In this document: piece after piece, positions 1-7,060 of the stretch
Numbering within the stretch: the stretch's first letter is position 1
Layout: each line of letters opens with the position of its first letter
NCBI GenBank assembly: GCA_945637645.1
Contig: CALZDK010000027.1
Span: 1 to 13,889, forward strand
Source of the DNA: an uncultured Prevotella sp.
GTDB lineage: Bacteria > Bacteroidota > Bacteroidia > Bacteroidales > Bacteroidaceae
Reading direction: 5' to 3'
Length of the DNA stretch: 13,889 bases
Notes under the pieces: generated by a model
Told to the model about the DNA's origin: nothing
Seen by the model: only the letters and a program-made list of their open reading frames with translations
The model's database searches: none
Position numbers and translations under genes: made by a program

Positions 1-45
1 CTCTTTCTAATCGCCCCGAGTGTCGTTGTTTCTCGAAAGCGGATG

Positions 46-77
46 CAAAGGTACGGCAAAAATCAATACGCTCCAAA
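46..77 (-). promoter_or_regulatory. Leftward Bacteroidota-type promoter leaving the window
   Basis: On the minus strand there is a -7 element TACCTTTG (positions 53-46) and a -33 element TTTG (77-74) separated by 20 bp. This matches the Bacteroidota primary sigma factor consensus TTTG-N19-21-TAnnTTTG. Transcription would start near position 39 and run out of the window to the left, so the gene it serves is not visible. It lies downstream of the lpd 3' structure, so the unseen gene probably forms its own transcription unit. Confidence 0.7.
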
Positions 78-103
78 TATTTCAGAAGAAAAATGCATTT
101 CTT

Positions 104-130
104 TAACATTCATTCACATTAATGATGTTA
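104..130. other. AT-rich imperfect hairpin downstream of lpd
   Basis: An arm at 104-114 can pair with 121-130, giving about ten base pairs with one bulged base and a six-base loop (CACATT). It lies between the lpd 3' hairpin and the leftward promoter. It could add to transcript termination or be incidental in AT-rich spacer DNA. No coding gene was found in 1-255. Confidence 0.35.
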
Positions 131-173
131 TACGAAGGCGAAACCATAGAAACACACCTTAATAAATGTATAA

Positions 174-231
174 GCGACTGTATTAACAACGTCAACCTAT
201 ATTTGAGGTTCTTCGCCGATAATACAGTCGC
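174..231 (-). terminator. Long stem-loop 3' of the lplA-gcv-lpd operon, likely terminator or mRNA 3' end
   Basis: A perfect 11-bp inverted repeat, GCGACTGTATT (174-184) and AATACAGTCGC (221-231), encloses 36 bases. Inside is a second small stem, AACCT (194-198) with AGGTT (206-210). It starts 25 bases after the lpd stop codon. On the transcribed minus strand the sequence after the stem is AT-rich but lacks a strong uninterrupted U run. It may therefore be a weak intrinsic terminator or a protective 3' end rather than a classical terminator. It is the only strong dyad in the spacer. Confidence 0.5.
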
Positions 232-255
232 CAAACCATTATTTTGCTTTAGCAA

Positions 256-1581
256 TTAAATTTCCTGCAACATCTCATTAATAGTAGGATGAATATGCAC
301 CATTTCATGAAGTTGTTGTACAGTTGTATGCTTGCACATCAGAGCGCTAATTTCCTGCACGATGTCTGCACTATGAGCCCCATAAGCATGGCAACTCAAA
401 ATTTCTCCACTATTTTTATCAGCAACGAGCTTGATCATGCCTTCAGGCTCTGCCATTGCCAAAGCACGGCCATTGGTTCTATAGTTTTTCTTTCTTACCT
501 CGATATCTACACCATCAGCTTTCAGCTGTTCTTCTGTCTTACCGACACAAGCCGCCTCCGGGTTAGTAAATATTGCCGCCGGCATGATGTCAAGGCGTAT
601 GTCATCCTTCACACCAACAATAGTGTTTACCACATGTAATCCCTGCATTGTAGCAGCATGGGCAAGCATCATTCTCGCATTTACGTCACCTATGGCATAA
701 ACACCCGGCACATTGGTCAACATATCGTCATCTACCTCAATGCCACGGGCATCATATTTTATTGATGTCTTCTCCAATGCGAAGCCTTCAACATTAGGTT
801 TACGCCCTACAGCCACAAGCACCTTGTCAGCCTCAATGCTTTGTTCCTTCCCCTTACGTTCAAAAGTGACACAGCCATTAGCGATACTCTTCACAGCCGA
901 CTGCATATAGAACTCCACGCCCTGTTTCTCAAGTACCTTGCGCAAGCGTTTTGCCACATCGGCATCAAGAGCAGGGATACACTCCTTCAGGAACTCCACC
1001 ACAGTCACCTCTGCGCCCAACTGACGGAAAATGCTTGCAAATTCCATTCCAATAACTCCAGCACCGACAATTACGAGACGACGCGGGAATTCGGTAAGCG
1101 ACAACAAAGTGTCCGAAGTAAGAAGCATAGACTCATCAAGAGCCTCTATACGAAGTGACTTATGCGACGACCCCGAAGCGATTATTATATTGTCAGCGGT
1201 ATATCTCTCACCGGCAGCCTCAACGGTATGGTCGTCAACAAACTCAGCCTTTGCATTCACGAGGGTGATTCCTGGAGCAGAGAGCACTCCAGCAATAGCC
1301 TGGCGCAACTGGTCAACGATGGCATCCTTACGTGCTACAATGTCGGCAAGCGAGAACTCCGGTTCAATGGCTTTCAATCCGAGCTGAGCTGCATTTCGCA
1401 TCTCACCTGCGGCTTCAGCCGAGCGGGCAAAAGTCTTTGTGGGAATACAGCCCACATTCAGGCAAGTACCTCCAAGAGGTCCCTCCTCAAATATGGTCAC
1501 TGTCTTTCCCTTGGCGGCAGCATAGGCAGCAGTCCTGTATCCGCCTGGACCGCTACCTATTATTATTATATCGCTTTTCAT
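256..1581 (-). CDS. lpdA: Dihydrolipoamide dehydrogenase (L-protein / E3 of glycine cleavage)
   Basis: This FAD-dependent disulfide oxidoreductase re-oxidises the dihydrolipoyl arm of GcvH with NAD+. The 441-residue protein has all the family landmarks. The FAD-binding loop GSGPGGY is at residues 9-15. The redox-active disulfide is C40 and C45 in GGTCLNVGCIPTK. The NAD-binding GAGVIGMEF is at about 173-181, and the second FAD motif YAIGDV at 295-300. The C-terminal catalytic HPTINE has His431 and Glu436. It is slightly shorter than typical E3 proteins (about 460-475) but has no missing block. The start codon overlaps the gcvPB stop by four bases (ATGA), which indicates translational coupling. 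Its place as last gene of the gcv operon suggests it is dedicated to glycine cleavage; it could also serve 2-oxoacid dehydrogenases encoded elsewhere. The family call is firm; exclusivity of the partner is inferred. Confidence 0.96.
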   Translation of the reverse strand: MKSDIIIIGSGPGGYRTAAYAAAKGKTVTIFEEGPLGGTCLNVGCIPTKTFARSAEAAGEMRNAAQLGLKAIEPEFSLADIVARKDAIVDQLRQAIAGVLSAPGITLVNAKAEFVDDHTVEAAGERYTADNIIIASGSSHKSLRIEALDESMLLTSDTLLSLTEFPRRLVIVGAGVIGMEFASIFRQLGAEVTVVEFLKECIPALDADVAKRLRKVLEKQGVEFYMQSAVKSIANGCVTFERKGKEQSIEADKVLVAVGRKPNVEGFALEKTSIKYDARGIEVDDDMLTNVPGVYAIGDVNARMMLAHAATMQGLHVVNTIVGVKDDIRLDIMPAAIFTNPEAACVGKTEEQLKADGVDIEVRKKNYRTNGRALAMAEPEGMIKLVADKNSGEILSCHAYGAHSADIVQEISALMCKHTTVQQLHEMVHIHPTINEMLQEI

Positions 1582-3041
1582 ACCTCGATGTCTTTAAACT
1601 TCACCACAGGATGTTTTGCCGCGAGTACATCATCGACACGTCCGATAGGAGTGTTGTGGGGAGCACTCTTCACGATGTCAGGATTGGTGCGTGCCTCCTC
1701 GGCAATTTTCCGCATCACCTCGACAAATCCGTTGATAGTGTCCTTGCTCTCATTCTCAGTCGGCTCAATCATTAGCGACTCATGGAACAGTAGAGGGAAG
1801 TATATCGTAGGAGCGTGATAGCCGTAGTCAAGCAGTCGCTTAGCCACGTCCATTGTGGTCACGCCTGTCGATTTGTCACGCAGTCCGTCGAACACGAACT
1901 CATGCTTGCACAATCCTTCTATAGGCAATAGATACTCATCCTTTAGAGCCTCCTTAATATAGTTGGCATTGAGAGTAGCAAGAGGACCTACCATTTTAAG
2001 ATTCTCGCGACCAAGAGTCAGTATATAAGTCAATGCACGCAGAATGATGCCAAAGTTACCATGATAAGCCCCAACTGAAATTCTACCTCCGTCGGCCTTT
2101 GTGAAGTCCAAAGCCTTCACGTCATCGAGAGAGCAAGCATCTGAGGATTCTGGAAGGAACTGTTCCAATCCTGCGCGTACTCCCACGGGGCCTGCACCCG
2201 GTCCACCTCCACCATGAGGAGTGGAGAAGGTCTTATGGAGATTTATGTGCATAACGTCGAATCCCATATCTCCAGGACGACAAGCTCCAAGCATAGGGTT
2301 AAGGTTAGCTCCGTCGTAGTACATCAATCCGCCACAGTCGTGCACGAGTTTCGCTATTTCCGGTATTTCCTGCTCAAACATTCCGAGAGTGTTTGGATTG
2401 GTCATCATCATGGCAGCCACGGTGTCGTCAAGAAGCCCTCTCAGGTCGTTGACGTCAACATATCCCTGTGCAGTACTTTTCACCTCCACCACCTCAAGTC
2501 CGCAGACAGCAGCCGAGGCGGGATTTGTTCCATGCGCCGAGTCTGGAATGATTACCTTAACACGCTTACTGTCACCACGACTCTCGTGATAAGCACGAAT
2601 AATCATCAAACCCGTCAGCTCTCCATGAGCTCCGGCAAACGGATTGAGGGTGAATTGGCTAAGACCAGATATTGATGAAAGATGTTTCTGCAGCTGCTCA
2701 TACACGTCAAGTGCTCCCTTCACCGTCTCTTCCGGCTGCATGGGATGCAGGGCAGTGAATTCCGGCATGTTTGCCACCTCCTCATTTATAACAGGATTGT
2801 ACTTCATTGTACAACTTCCAAGAGGATAGAATCCATTGTTGACGCCGAAATTGTTCTCACTGTGGTTGGTATAGTGTCTCACAACGGTCATCTCGTCACA
2901 CTCTGGCAGTGCCGCATCCTCTTTCCTGCACATCTCGGCAGGAATCTCATAGTCGCCATAACGGTTTTTCGGAAGTGAATATCCTCTACGGCCTTCCTTT
3001 GAAAGCTCGAAAATAAGATTGCCATATAATTTGTTGTTCAT
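1578..3041 (-). CDS. gcvPB: Glycine dehydrogenase (decarboxylating) subunit 2, P-protein C-terminal half
   Basis: This is the PLP-carrying subunit of the split P-protein. With GcvPA it decarboxylates glycine and passes the aminomethyl group to the lipoyl arm of GcvH. At 487 residues it is full length for GcvPB. The PLP Schiff-base lysine is Lys270 in INLHKTFSTPHGGGGPG. The upstream segment PDSAHGTNPASA (166-177) and YYDGANLNPMLG (241-252) are typical cofactor-pocket motifs. Translation starts at 3041 behind an exceptionally clear Shine-Dalgarno (3048-3055) that overlaps the end of gcvPA, and the gene overlaps lpd by four bases. Many Bacteroidota carry one fused GcvP of about 950 residues, so the split form is notable here. 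Function is assigned with high confidence. Confidence 0.97.
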   Translation of the reverse strand: MNNKLYGNLIFELSKEGRRGYSLPKNRYGDYEIPAEMCRKEDAALPECDEMTVVRHYTNHSENNFGVNNGFYPLGSCTMKYNPVINEEVANMPEFTALHPMQPEETVKGALDVYEQLQKHLSSISGLSQFTLNPFAGAHGELTGLMIIRAYHESRGDSKRVKVIIPDSAHGTNPASAAVCGLEVVEVKSTAQGYVDVNDLRGLLDDTVAAMMMTNPNTLGMFEQEIPEIAKLVHDCGGLMYYDGANLNPMLGACRPGDMGFDVMHINLHKTFSTPHGGGGPGAGPVGVRAGLEQFLPESSDACSLDDVKALDFTKADGGRISVGAYHGNFGIILRALTYILTLGRENLKMVGPLATLNANYIKEALKDEYLLPIEGLCKHEFVFDGLRDKSTGVTTMDVAKRLLDYGYHAPTIYFPLLFHESLMIEPTENESKDTINGFVEVMRKIAEEARTNPDIVKSAPHNTPIGRVDDVLAAKHPVVKFKDIEV

Positions 3042-3047
3042 ATCCTC

Positions 3048-3055
3048 ACCTCCTT
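3048..3055 (-). promoter_or_regulatory. Strong Shine-Dalgarno for gcvPB
   Basis: The minus strand reads AAGGAGGT, then six bases (GAGGAT), then the gcvPB ATG. Its first two bases are also the last two of the gcvPA stop codon TAA. Most other starts in this window have only AT-rich leaders, so this canonical ribosome binding site stands out. It supports the start at 3041 and tight coupling or high expression of gcvPB after gcvPA. Confidence 0.85.
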
Positions 3056-4367
3056 AAATTAAACTAACCAATTTGTCAATTTCTTCCTTTGTGCGCTTCT
3101 CTGTCACGGCAAACATTATTGTGTCTGTCGCCACCTTTATTCCGCCGAAGATGCCGTTGTCGATGAATTTCTTCTGAAGGGCATCAACATCACCACCATA
3201 GCGAACACAGAACTCGTTGAAGAACGGTTTGTCAAAAGCCATGGCAAACTTGCCTGTTGCTAAGAGTCTGTCGGCAAGATAGTGCGCACCTGCGTAAGAC
3301 AGGCGTGCAGCCTCCTTCAGTCCTTCCTTACCCATCAGCGACATATATATGGTCACGAAAAGCGCCATGAGGCTCTCGTTGGAACAGATATTCGATGTTG
3401 CCTTTTGACGACGTATGTGCTGCTCACGAGCCTGGAGTGTCAACACGAAAGCACGCTGTCCACGGTTGTCCTTTGTCATGCCGACGATACGTCCGGGCAA
3501 TTTCCTTATCAGTTTTTCCGTACAGCACATATATCCCAGCGAAGGTCCTCCGAAGGTCATAGGTATTCCTAAACTCTGACCGTCTCCAACTGCAATGTCG
3601 GCACCCCATTCGCCCGGTGTCTTCAGCACCGCGAGGTCAGCAGCTATACTGTTTATAACAAAGAGTGCCTTATTGGCATGTGCAGTATCGGCAAAGCCCT
3701 CGTAGTCCTCCACTATACCATAGTAGTTTGGCTGCTGAACAATCATACCTGCCACTCCTCCCTGAGCAATTTTTGCCGCATAGTCGTCTCGATCGGTGAC
3801 GCCATCCTTTGCCTTCACCATCTCTATCTCCACGCCATGGAAATGTGCGTAGGTGTTAACCACCTCTATGGTCTTTGGATCCACAGTCTCAGACACGAGC
3901 ACCTTGTTGGCCTTCTTCCCTGCAGCAATACACATCAGCATGGCCTCTGCCGTGGCTGTCGTACCGTCATACATCGATGCGTTGGAGATATCCATCCCCG
4001 TCAGCTCTGTCATCATAGACTGATATTCAAAGATATAATGCAGTGTTCCCTGCGAAATCTCAGCCTGATAGGGAGTGTATGATGTGAGGAACTCCGAGCG
4101 TTCCACGATGCTTGGTATCACCGATGGCGTATAATGGTCATAAGTTCCGGCTCCTGCGAAGCAGGTTAGCTGTTTGTTTTCCTCTCCCAGTGCCTTGAAG
4201 AACTGCCTTATCTCCAGTTCGCTCATTGCCTCCGGCAGGTCGTAGTCACCCTTGAAGCGTATGCTCTCGGGCACCTCGGCATAAAGTTCCTCCAAAGAAG
4301 AGACGCCGGCCTTAGCCAGCATCTCTTTGAGGTCTTCTTCCGTATGTGGGAAAAACTTGTATGTCAT
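3054..4367 (-). CDS. gcvPA: Glycine dehydrogenase (decarboxylating) subunit 1, P-protein N-terminal half
   Basis: This subunit pairs with GcvPB to form the active P-protein. It has the PLP-dependent transferase fold but lacks the Schiff-base lysine, which GcvPB supplies. The 437-residue length is normal for GcvPA (about 440-450). Conserved family segments are FAGAGTYDHYTPSVIP (70-85), YTPYQAEISQG (97-107), a DGTTATAEAM stretch near 135-145, and FGGPSLGYM in the central region. The gene sits 14 bases after the gcvH stop. A 15-bp palindrome (4366-4380) covers its leader and reaches into its start codon, while the gcvPB ribosome binding site overlaps its stop codon. Operon position and sequence agree; no frameshift or truncation is seen. 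Confidence 0.97.
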   Translation of the reverse strand: MTYKFFPHTEEDLKEMLAKAGVSSLEELYAEVPESIRFKGDYDLPEAMSELEIRQFFKALGEENKQLTCFAGAGTYDHYTPSVIPSIVERSEFLTSYTPYQAEISQGTLHYIFEYQSMMTELTGMDISNASMYDGTTATAEAMLMCIAAGKKANKVLVSETVDPKTIEVVNTYAHFHGVEIEMVKAKDGVTDRDDYAAKIAQGGVAGMIVQQPNYYGIVEDYEGFADTAHANKALFVINSIAADLAVLKTPGEWGADIAVGDGQSLGIPMTFGGPSLGYMCCTEKLIRKLPGRIVGMTKDNRGQRAFVLTLQAREQHIRRQKATSNICSNESLMALFVTIYMSLMGKEGLKEAARLSYAGAHYLADRLLATGKFAMAFDKPFFNEFCVRYGGDVDALQKKFIDNGIFGGIKVATDTIMFAVTEKRTKEEIDKLVSLI

Positions 4368-4380
4368 AAGTTCAACTTAT
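4366..4380. promoter_or_regulatory. 15-bp palindrome at the gcvPA start
   Basis: ATAAGTT-C-AACTTAT is a perfect odd palindrome. It occupies the spacer between the gcvH stop (4382-4384) and the gcvPA ATG (4367-4365) and includes two bases of the start codon. It could be a small RNA hairpin modulating gcvPA translation, or a DNA operator half-site pair. The core AAGTT-N-AACTT recurs upstream of manA at 8042-8052. Confidence 0.4.
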
Positions 4381-4381
4381 T

Positions 4382-4765
4382 TTATTCGTTAGCACAATGC
4401 TCCTCGTATGCCTTTGCGTCCATAAGGTTGTCGAGCTCAGACTTGTCGGATAGCTCCACCTTGATAATCCAGTTGGCAAACGCGTCCTTGTTGAGCAGTT
4501 CCGGCTCGTCCTCAAGAGCCTCATTCACCTCAACAACCGTACCGCTCACTGGAGAAATGAGATCACTGGCAGCCTTAACACTCTCTACGGCTCCGAAATC
4601 CTCACCAGCCTCCACCTCATCGTCAACGTCAGGCATATCAACATATACCACGTTGCCAAGAGCATGCTGTGCATAATCGGTGATGCCAACAAAGCCAAAG
4701 TTGCCCTCAACCTTTACGAACTCGTGTGACTCTGAGTAGTAGAGTCCTTCAATAACATTTGCCAT
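4382..4765 (-). CDS. gcvH: Glycine cleavage system H protein (lipoyl carrier)
   Basis: GcvH is the small mobile carrier whose lipoylated lysine shuttles the aminomethyl group from P-protein to T-protein and then to L-protein. The 127 residues match the family (about 125-130). The lipoyl attachment site is Lys64 in ESVKAASDLISPVSG, preceded by the acidic segment DVDDEVEAGEDFG. The N-terminal SESHEFVKVEGNFGFVGITDYAQ is the usual H-protein opening. It lies between gcvT (32-base gap) and gcvPA (14-base gap). The lipoate ligase encoded at the head of the same operon is the natural candidate to modify Lys64. Confidence 0.98.
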   Translation of the reverse strand: MANVIEGLYYSESHEFVKVEGNFGFVGITDYAQHALGNVVYVDMPDVDDEVEAGEDFGAVESVKAASDLISPVSGTVVEVNEALEDEPELLNKDAFANWIIKVELSDKSELDNLMDAKAYEEHCANE

Positions 4766-4797
4766 AATTTCTTTATTTTTAAAATTTTGTTATTCTA

Positions 4798-5880
4798 TTA
4801 TTTTTTATAGTGTTTCTCGTAGAATTTCTTCTTCACCACAACTCCAGGGAAAGTCTTCTTCCTAATCTGAATCTCCAGCGGAGTTCCCAGTTTGTTGAAC
4901 GGCACCTTCACAAGAGCCATACATACGCTCTTGTCGGTGGAGATGGTGTGGTAGCCAGTGGTCACTTCTCCTATCTGCTCTCCATCCTTCACCACAGCAT
5001 ATCCATGGCGAGGTATTGCCTTGCCCTCAAGCTCTATGCCCACGAGACGACGTTCCACGCCGTTCTCCTTCTGGTCAACCAGAGCCTCGCGACCAATAAA
5101 TTCCGGTTTGTCTAACTTGCAGAAGATGCTCAGCCCTGCCATAACAGGTGATATCTCAGCCGACAATTCGTCGCCATAGAGCGGGAGCCCTACCTCGAAA
5201 CGCAGCGTGTCGCGGCAGCCTAATCCACATGGTTTGCAACGTCCTGAAGCCATCAGCTTGTCCCAGCACTCACGAATGAAGTCGTGCGAGCCATAAATCT
5301 CAAAACCGTCCTCTCCCGTATATCCTGTGCGACTTACTATCACGTCGCCAATGGTTTTCACTGTGTAGAAGGTCAACTCACGGCACACAAGTCCGAGCAC
5401 TTCCTCCACCACTTTCTCGGAGTTAGGTCCCTGCACAGCGATCTGTCCGTAAAAGTCGGAAAGGTTCTTCAAGTCTATATCGTAGCCCTTGGCGTGCTCC
5501 TGCATCCAAGCCCAGTCCTTGTCAATGTTGGCGGCATTGATAACGATGAAGAAATCGTTATCCGCCATCTTATAAACGAGGAGGTCATCCACCGTTCCTC
5601 CATTCTCATAACACATCATGCCGTAGAGGATTTTTCCGTCCTCCATTCCACGCACGTCGTTGGTGAATATGTGGTTCACATAATTCTCAGCATCCTTTCC
5701 CTTGACCGTCACCTCGCCCATGTGCGACACGTCAAAGACGCCACAATCGGTGCGCACAGCTTGGTGCTCGTCGATAATGGTGGAGTACTGGATAGGCATG
5801 TCAAAGCCGCCGAAGGGGCTTATCAAGGCTCCAAGAGCCACGTGTTTGTCGTATAGACATGTTCTTTTGTTTTCTTCCAT
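4798..5880 (-). CDS. gcvT: Aminomethyltransferase (T-protein of glycine cleavage)
   Basis: GcvT takes the lipoyl-bound aminomethyl group from GcvH. It transfers the methylene to tetrahydrofolate, releasing ammonia and 5,10-methylene-THF. The 360-residue length is standard. Recognisable segments are the N-terminal PFGGFDMPIQY (22-32) and FDVSHMGEV (49-57). The acidic pair Asp98-Asp99 in GGTVDDLLVYK corresponds to the family's catalytic aspartate region. Others are VQGPNSEKVV, RTGYTGEDGFEIY, and GLGCRDTLRFEVGLPLYG. The start follows a 52-base spacer after the lplA stop in which no TAnnTTTG element was found, so cotranscription with lplA is likely. The C-terminus is lysine-rich (KKKFYEKHYKK). 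The call is firm. Confidence 0.97.
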   Translation of the reverse strand: MEENKRTCLYDKHVALGALISPFGGFDMPIQYSTIIDEHQAVRTDCGVFDVSHMGEVTVKGKDAENYVNHIFTNDVRGMEDGKILYGMMCYENGGTVDDLLVYKMADNDFFIVINAANIDKDWAWMQEHAKGYDIDLKNLSDFYGQIAVQGPNSEKVVEEVLGLVCRELTFYTVKTIGDVIVSRTGYTGEDGFEIYGSHDFIRECWDKLMASGRCKPCGLGCRDTLRFEVGLPLYGDELSAEISPVMAGLSIFCKLDKPEFIGREALVDQKENGVERRLVGIELEGKAIPRHGYAVVKDGEQIGEVTTGYHTISTDKSVCMALVKVPFNKLGTPLEIQIRKKTFPGVVVKKKFYEKHYKK

Positions 5881-5932
5881 TGTTGTATAGTCTTTATTGT
5901 TGTCTTAGGATTCGTGTTATAATGTGTTTTCC

Positions 5933-6901
5933 TCACAGCAGCAGGTCTATGAAATCCGCTTTCCGCAGGTTCAGTATTGCCGTGTCGAGTTGTTCGGGAA
6001 GCGCCTTCTCCAGGGCCTCGCGCTCCAGCCTCACTCCCTTGAGTGGCCGCAAGATAGTGTCGTCTATGTCGCCTACTATAAAATAGTCGCCGAGCATTAC
6101 CATACCCTTTATCTCGCCGTTCTTCATCTCTATCCTTACCTCAAAGTCGCCCACCGTCTCTATCCTACGTTTTCTTACTATTGTGTATTTCGGATTGTTG
6201 CCATAGATAAACTCGTCGGTCAGGTAATCTTTCTCTATTTCCTCTATGCCCCTTATATCCTCCTCATTTAGGACTATCTCTCCCTGGCACAGGTTGTTTC
6301 TCACAAATGTCTTAAACTGCTCAATGTCGAGATTTATGTAATCCTTCAGCAGCGCTATTCTCTGTCTCACGCTTGCCACTCCCTTGCTCAGGAGTTTCTC
6401 GTCCGTAGGTGTTATGGCTCCAACCATGTTCACCATGTCGGTGTCGTAGAGCATGGTTCCGTGCACTATGCTTCTTCCCGGAATGTGGTAGAACGCGTTT
6501 CCCGACACCTTCCTGTCGCCTATCATCACATCGTTCCTTCCACTCGCCTTTGCATCTACTCCAAGATTCTGGAGCACAAGCACCACCATATTTATATATC
6601 TGTTAAACGTGAAGCCCACAGCCTCGTCTTTCGTGACATATGAGAACATCACGTTGTTCATGTCGGCATAGACGCAGCCTCCCCCACTCTTTCTCCTGTA
6701 GGTCTTTATTCCACGCTCCCGACAGAACTTCAGGTTCACCTCATTCTCTATCAGCTGGTTTCTTCCAAAGATAACGCTCGGCTCCACCTGCCACATGAAA
6801 AACAAGTCCTGCTCGTCAATCCTACGGGCGACATACTCCTCCATGGCAAGATAAAAAGACAAGCGCCTCACCTTTTCCACTGGTAGTGCCACATATTTCA
6901 T
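5933..6901 (-). CDS. lplA: Lipoate-protein ligase A
   Basis: LplA activates free lipoate with ATP and attaches it to lysines of lipoyl domains. In this operon GcvH Lys64 is the obvious target. The 322-residue protein has the conserved catalytic set: RRKSGGG (69-75), GRND (121-124), the active-site lysine Lys131 in DRKVSGNAF, and HGTM (147-150). The remaining part, from about residue 250, fits the accessory C-terminal domain of bacterial long-form LplA (E. coli about 338 residues). It is the first gene of the lplA-gcvT-gcvH-gcvPA-gcvPB-lpd unit, 38-45 bases downstream of a consensus promoter. Its first 19 bases form one arm of an inverted repeat whose other arm lies beyond the promoter. Octanoate could be an alternative substrate; that cannot be told from sequence. 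Confidence 0.95.
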   Translation of the reverse strand: MKYVALPVEKVRRLSFYLAMEEYVARRIDEQDLFFMWQVEPSVIFGRNQLIENEVNLKFCRERGIKTYRRKSGGGCVYADMNNVMFSYVTKDEAVGFTFNRYINMVVLVLQNLGVDAKASGRNDVMIGDRKVSGNAFYHIPGRSIVHGTMLYDTDMVNMVGAITPTDEKLLSKGVASVRQRIALLKDYINLDIEQFKTFVRNNLCQGEIVLNEEDIRGIEEIEKDYLTDEFIYGNNPKYTIVRKRRIETVGDFEVRIEMKNGEIKGMVMLGDYFIVGDIDDTILRPLKGVRLEREALEKALPEQLDTAILNLRKADFIDLLL

Positions 6902-7035
6902 ATTATTTTTGTGTTAAGTTGTTTTCTTCGTGCTTAATTTTTTTGCAAAAATATGAAGAAAATATGTAATTTCAAAACATTCAGTGGAAAAAGATGTTAA
7001 GAACCGGAAAATAAATATGAAATATGTGGCATTAC
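6883..7035. repeat. Inverted repeat flanking the lplA promoter (arms 6883-6901 and 7017-7035)
   Basis: The first 19 bases of lplA (minus strand, from 6901) are ATGAAATATGTGGCACTAC. The plus strand at 7017-7035 reads ATGAAATATGTGGCATTAC, so 18 of 19 match. The 115-base interior (6902-7016) contains the lplA promoter. Similarity weakens but continues outside and inside the arms: both have an AAAATAA-type run just before the ATG, and AAAAGG ten to twelve bases after the arm. The layout could be an invertible promoter segment, an inverted duplication of the lplA 5' end, or the two arms of an RNA stem in read-through transcripts. Confidence 0.75.
6946..6976 (-). promoter_or_regulatory. Consensus promoter of the lplA-gcv-lpd operon
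   Basis: On the minus strand a -33 TTTG (6976-6973) is followed by exactly 19 bp and a -7 TATTTTTG (6953-6946), a full match to TTTG-N19-TAnnTTTG. Transcription should start near 6939-6940, leaving a leader of about 38 bases before the lplA ATG. The -7 overlaps a 12-bp palindrome TTTTTGCAAAAA (6940-6951). No glycine-riboswitch-like leader fits into this short 5' region. Confidence 0.85.
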
Positions 7036-7043
7036 TCGATAAA

Positions 7044-7059
7044 AGGGACAAAAATCCCT
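7044..7059 (-). terminator. Intrinsic terminator of manA
   Basis: Two bases of spacing at most separate the manA stop (7063-7061) from a stem AGGGA/TCCCT with a six-base loop TTTTTG on the minus strand, followed by TTTTATC. The flanking GATA and TATC can lengthen the stem around the T run. The position right after the stop codon and the T-rich tail fit a short intrinsic terminator separating manA from the lplA promoter. Confidence 0.65.
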
Positions 7060-7060
7060 A

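Noticed and set aside
6904..6911. Plus-strand TATTTTTG as a rightward promoter
   Set aside because: It matches TAnnTTTG, but no TTTG lies 19-21 bp upstream, and it would read only antisense to manA in the present orientation.
6902..6940. Glycine riboswitch in front of the gcv operon
   Set aside because: The leader after the predicted transcription start is only about 38 bases and AT-rich, far too short for the known glycine aptamers. The 52-base lplA-gcvT gap is also too short.
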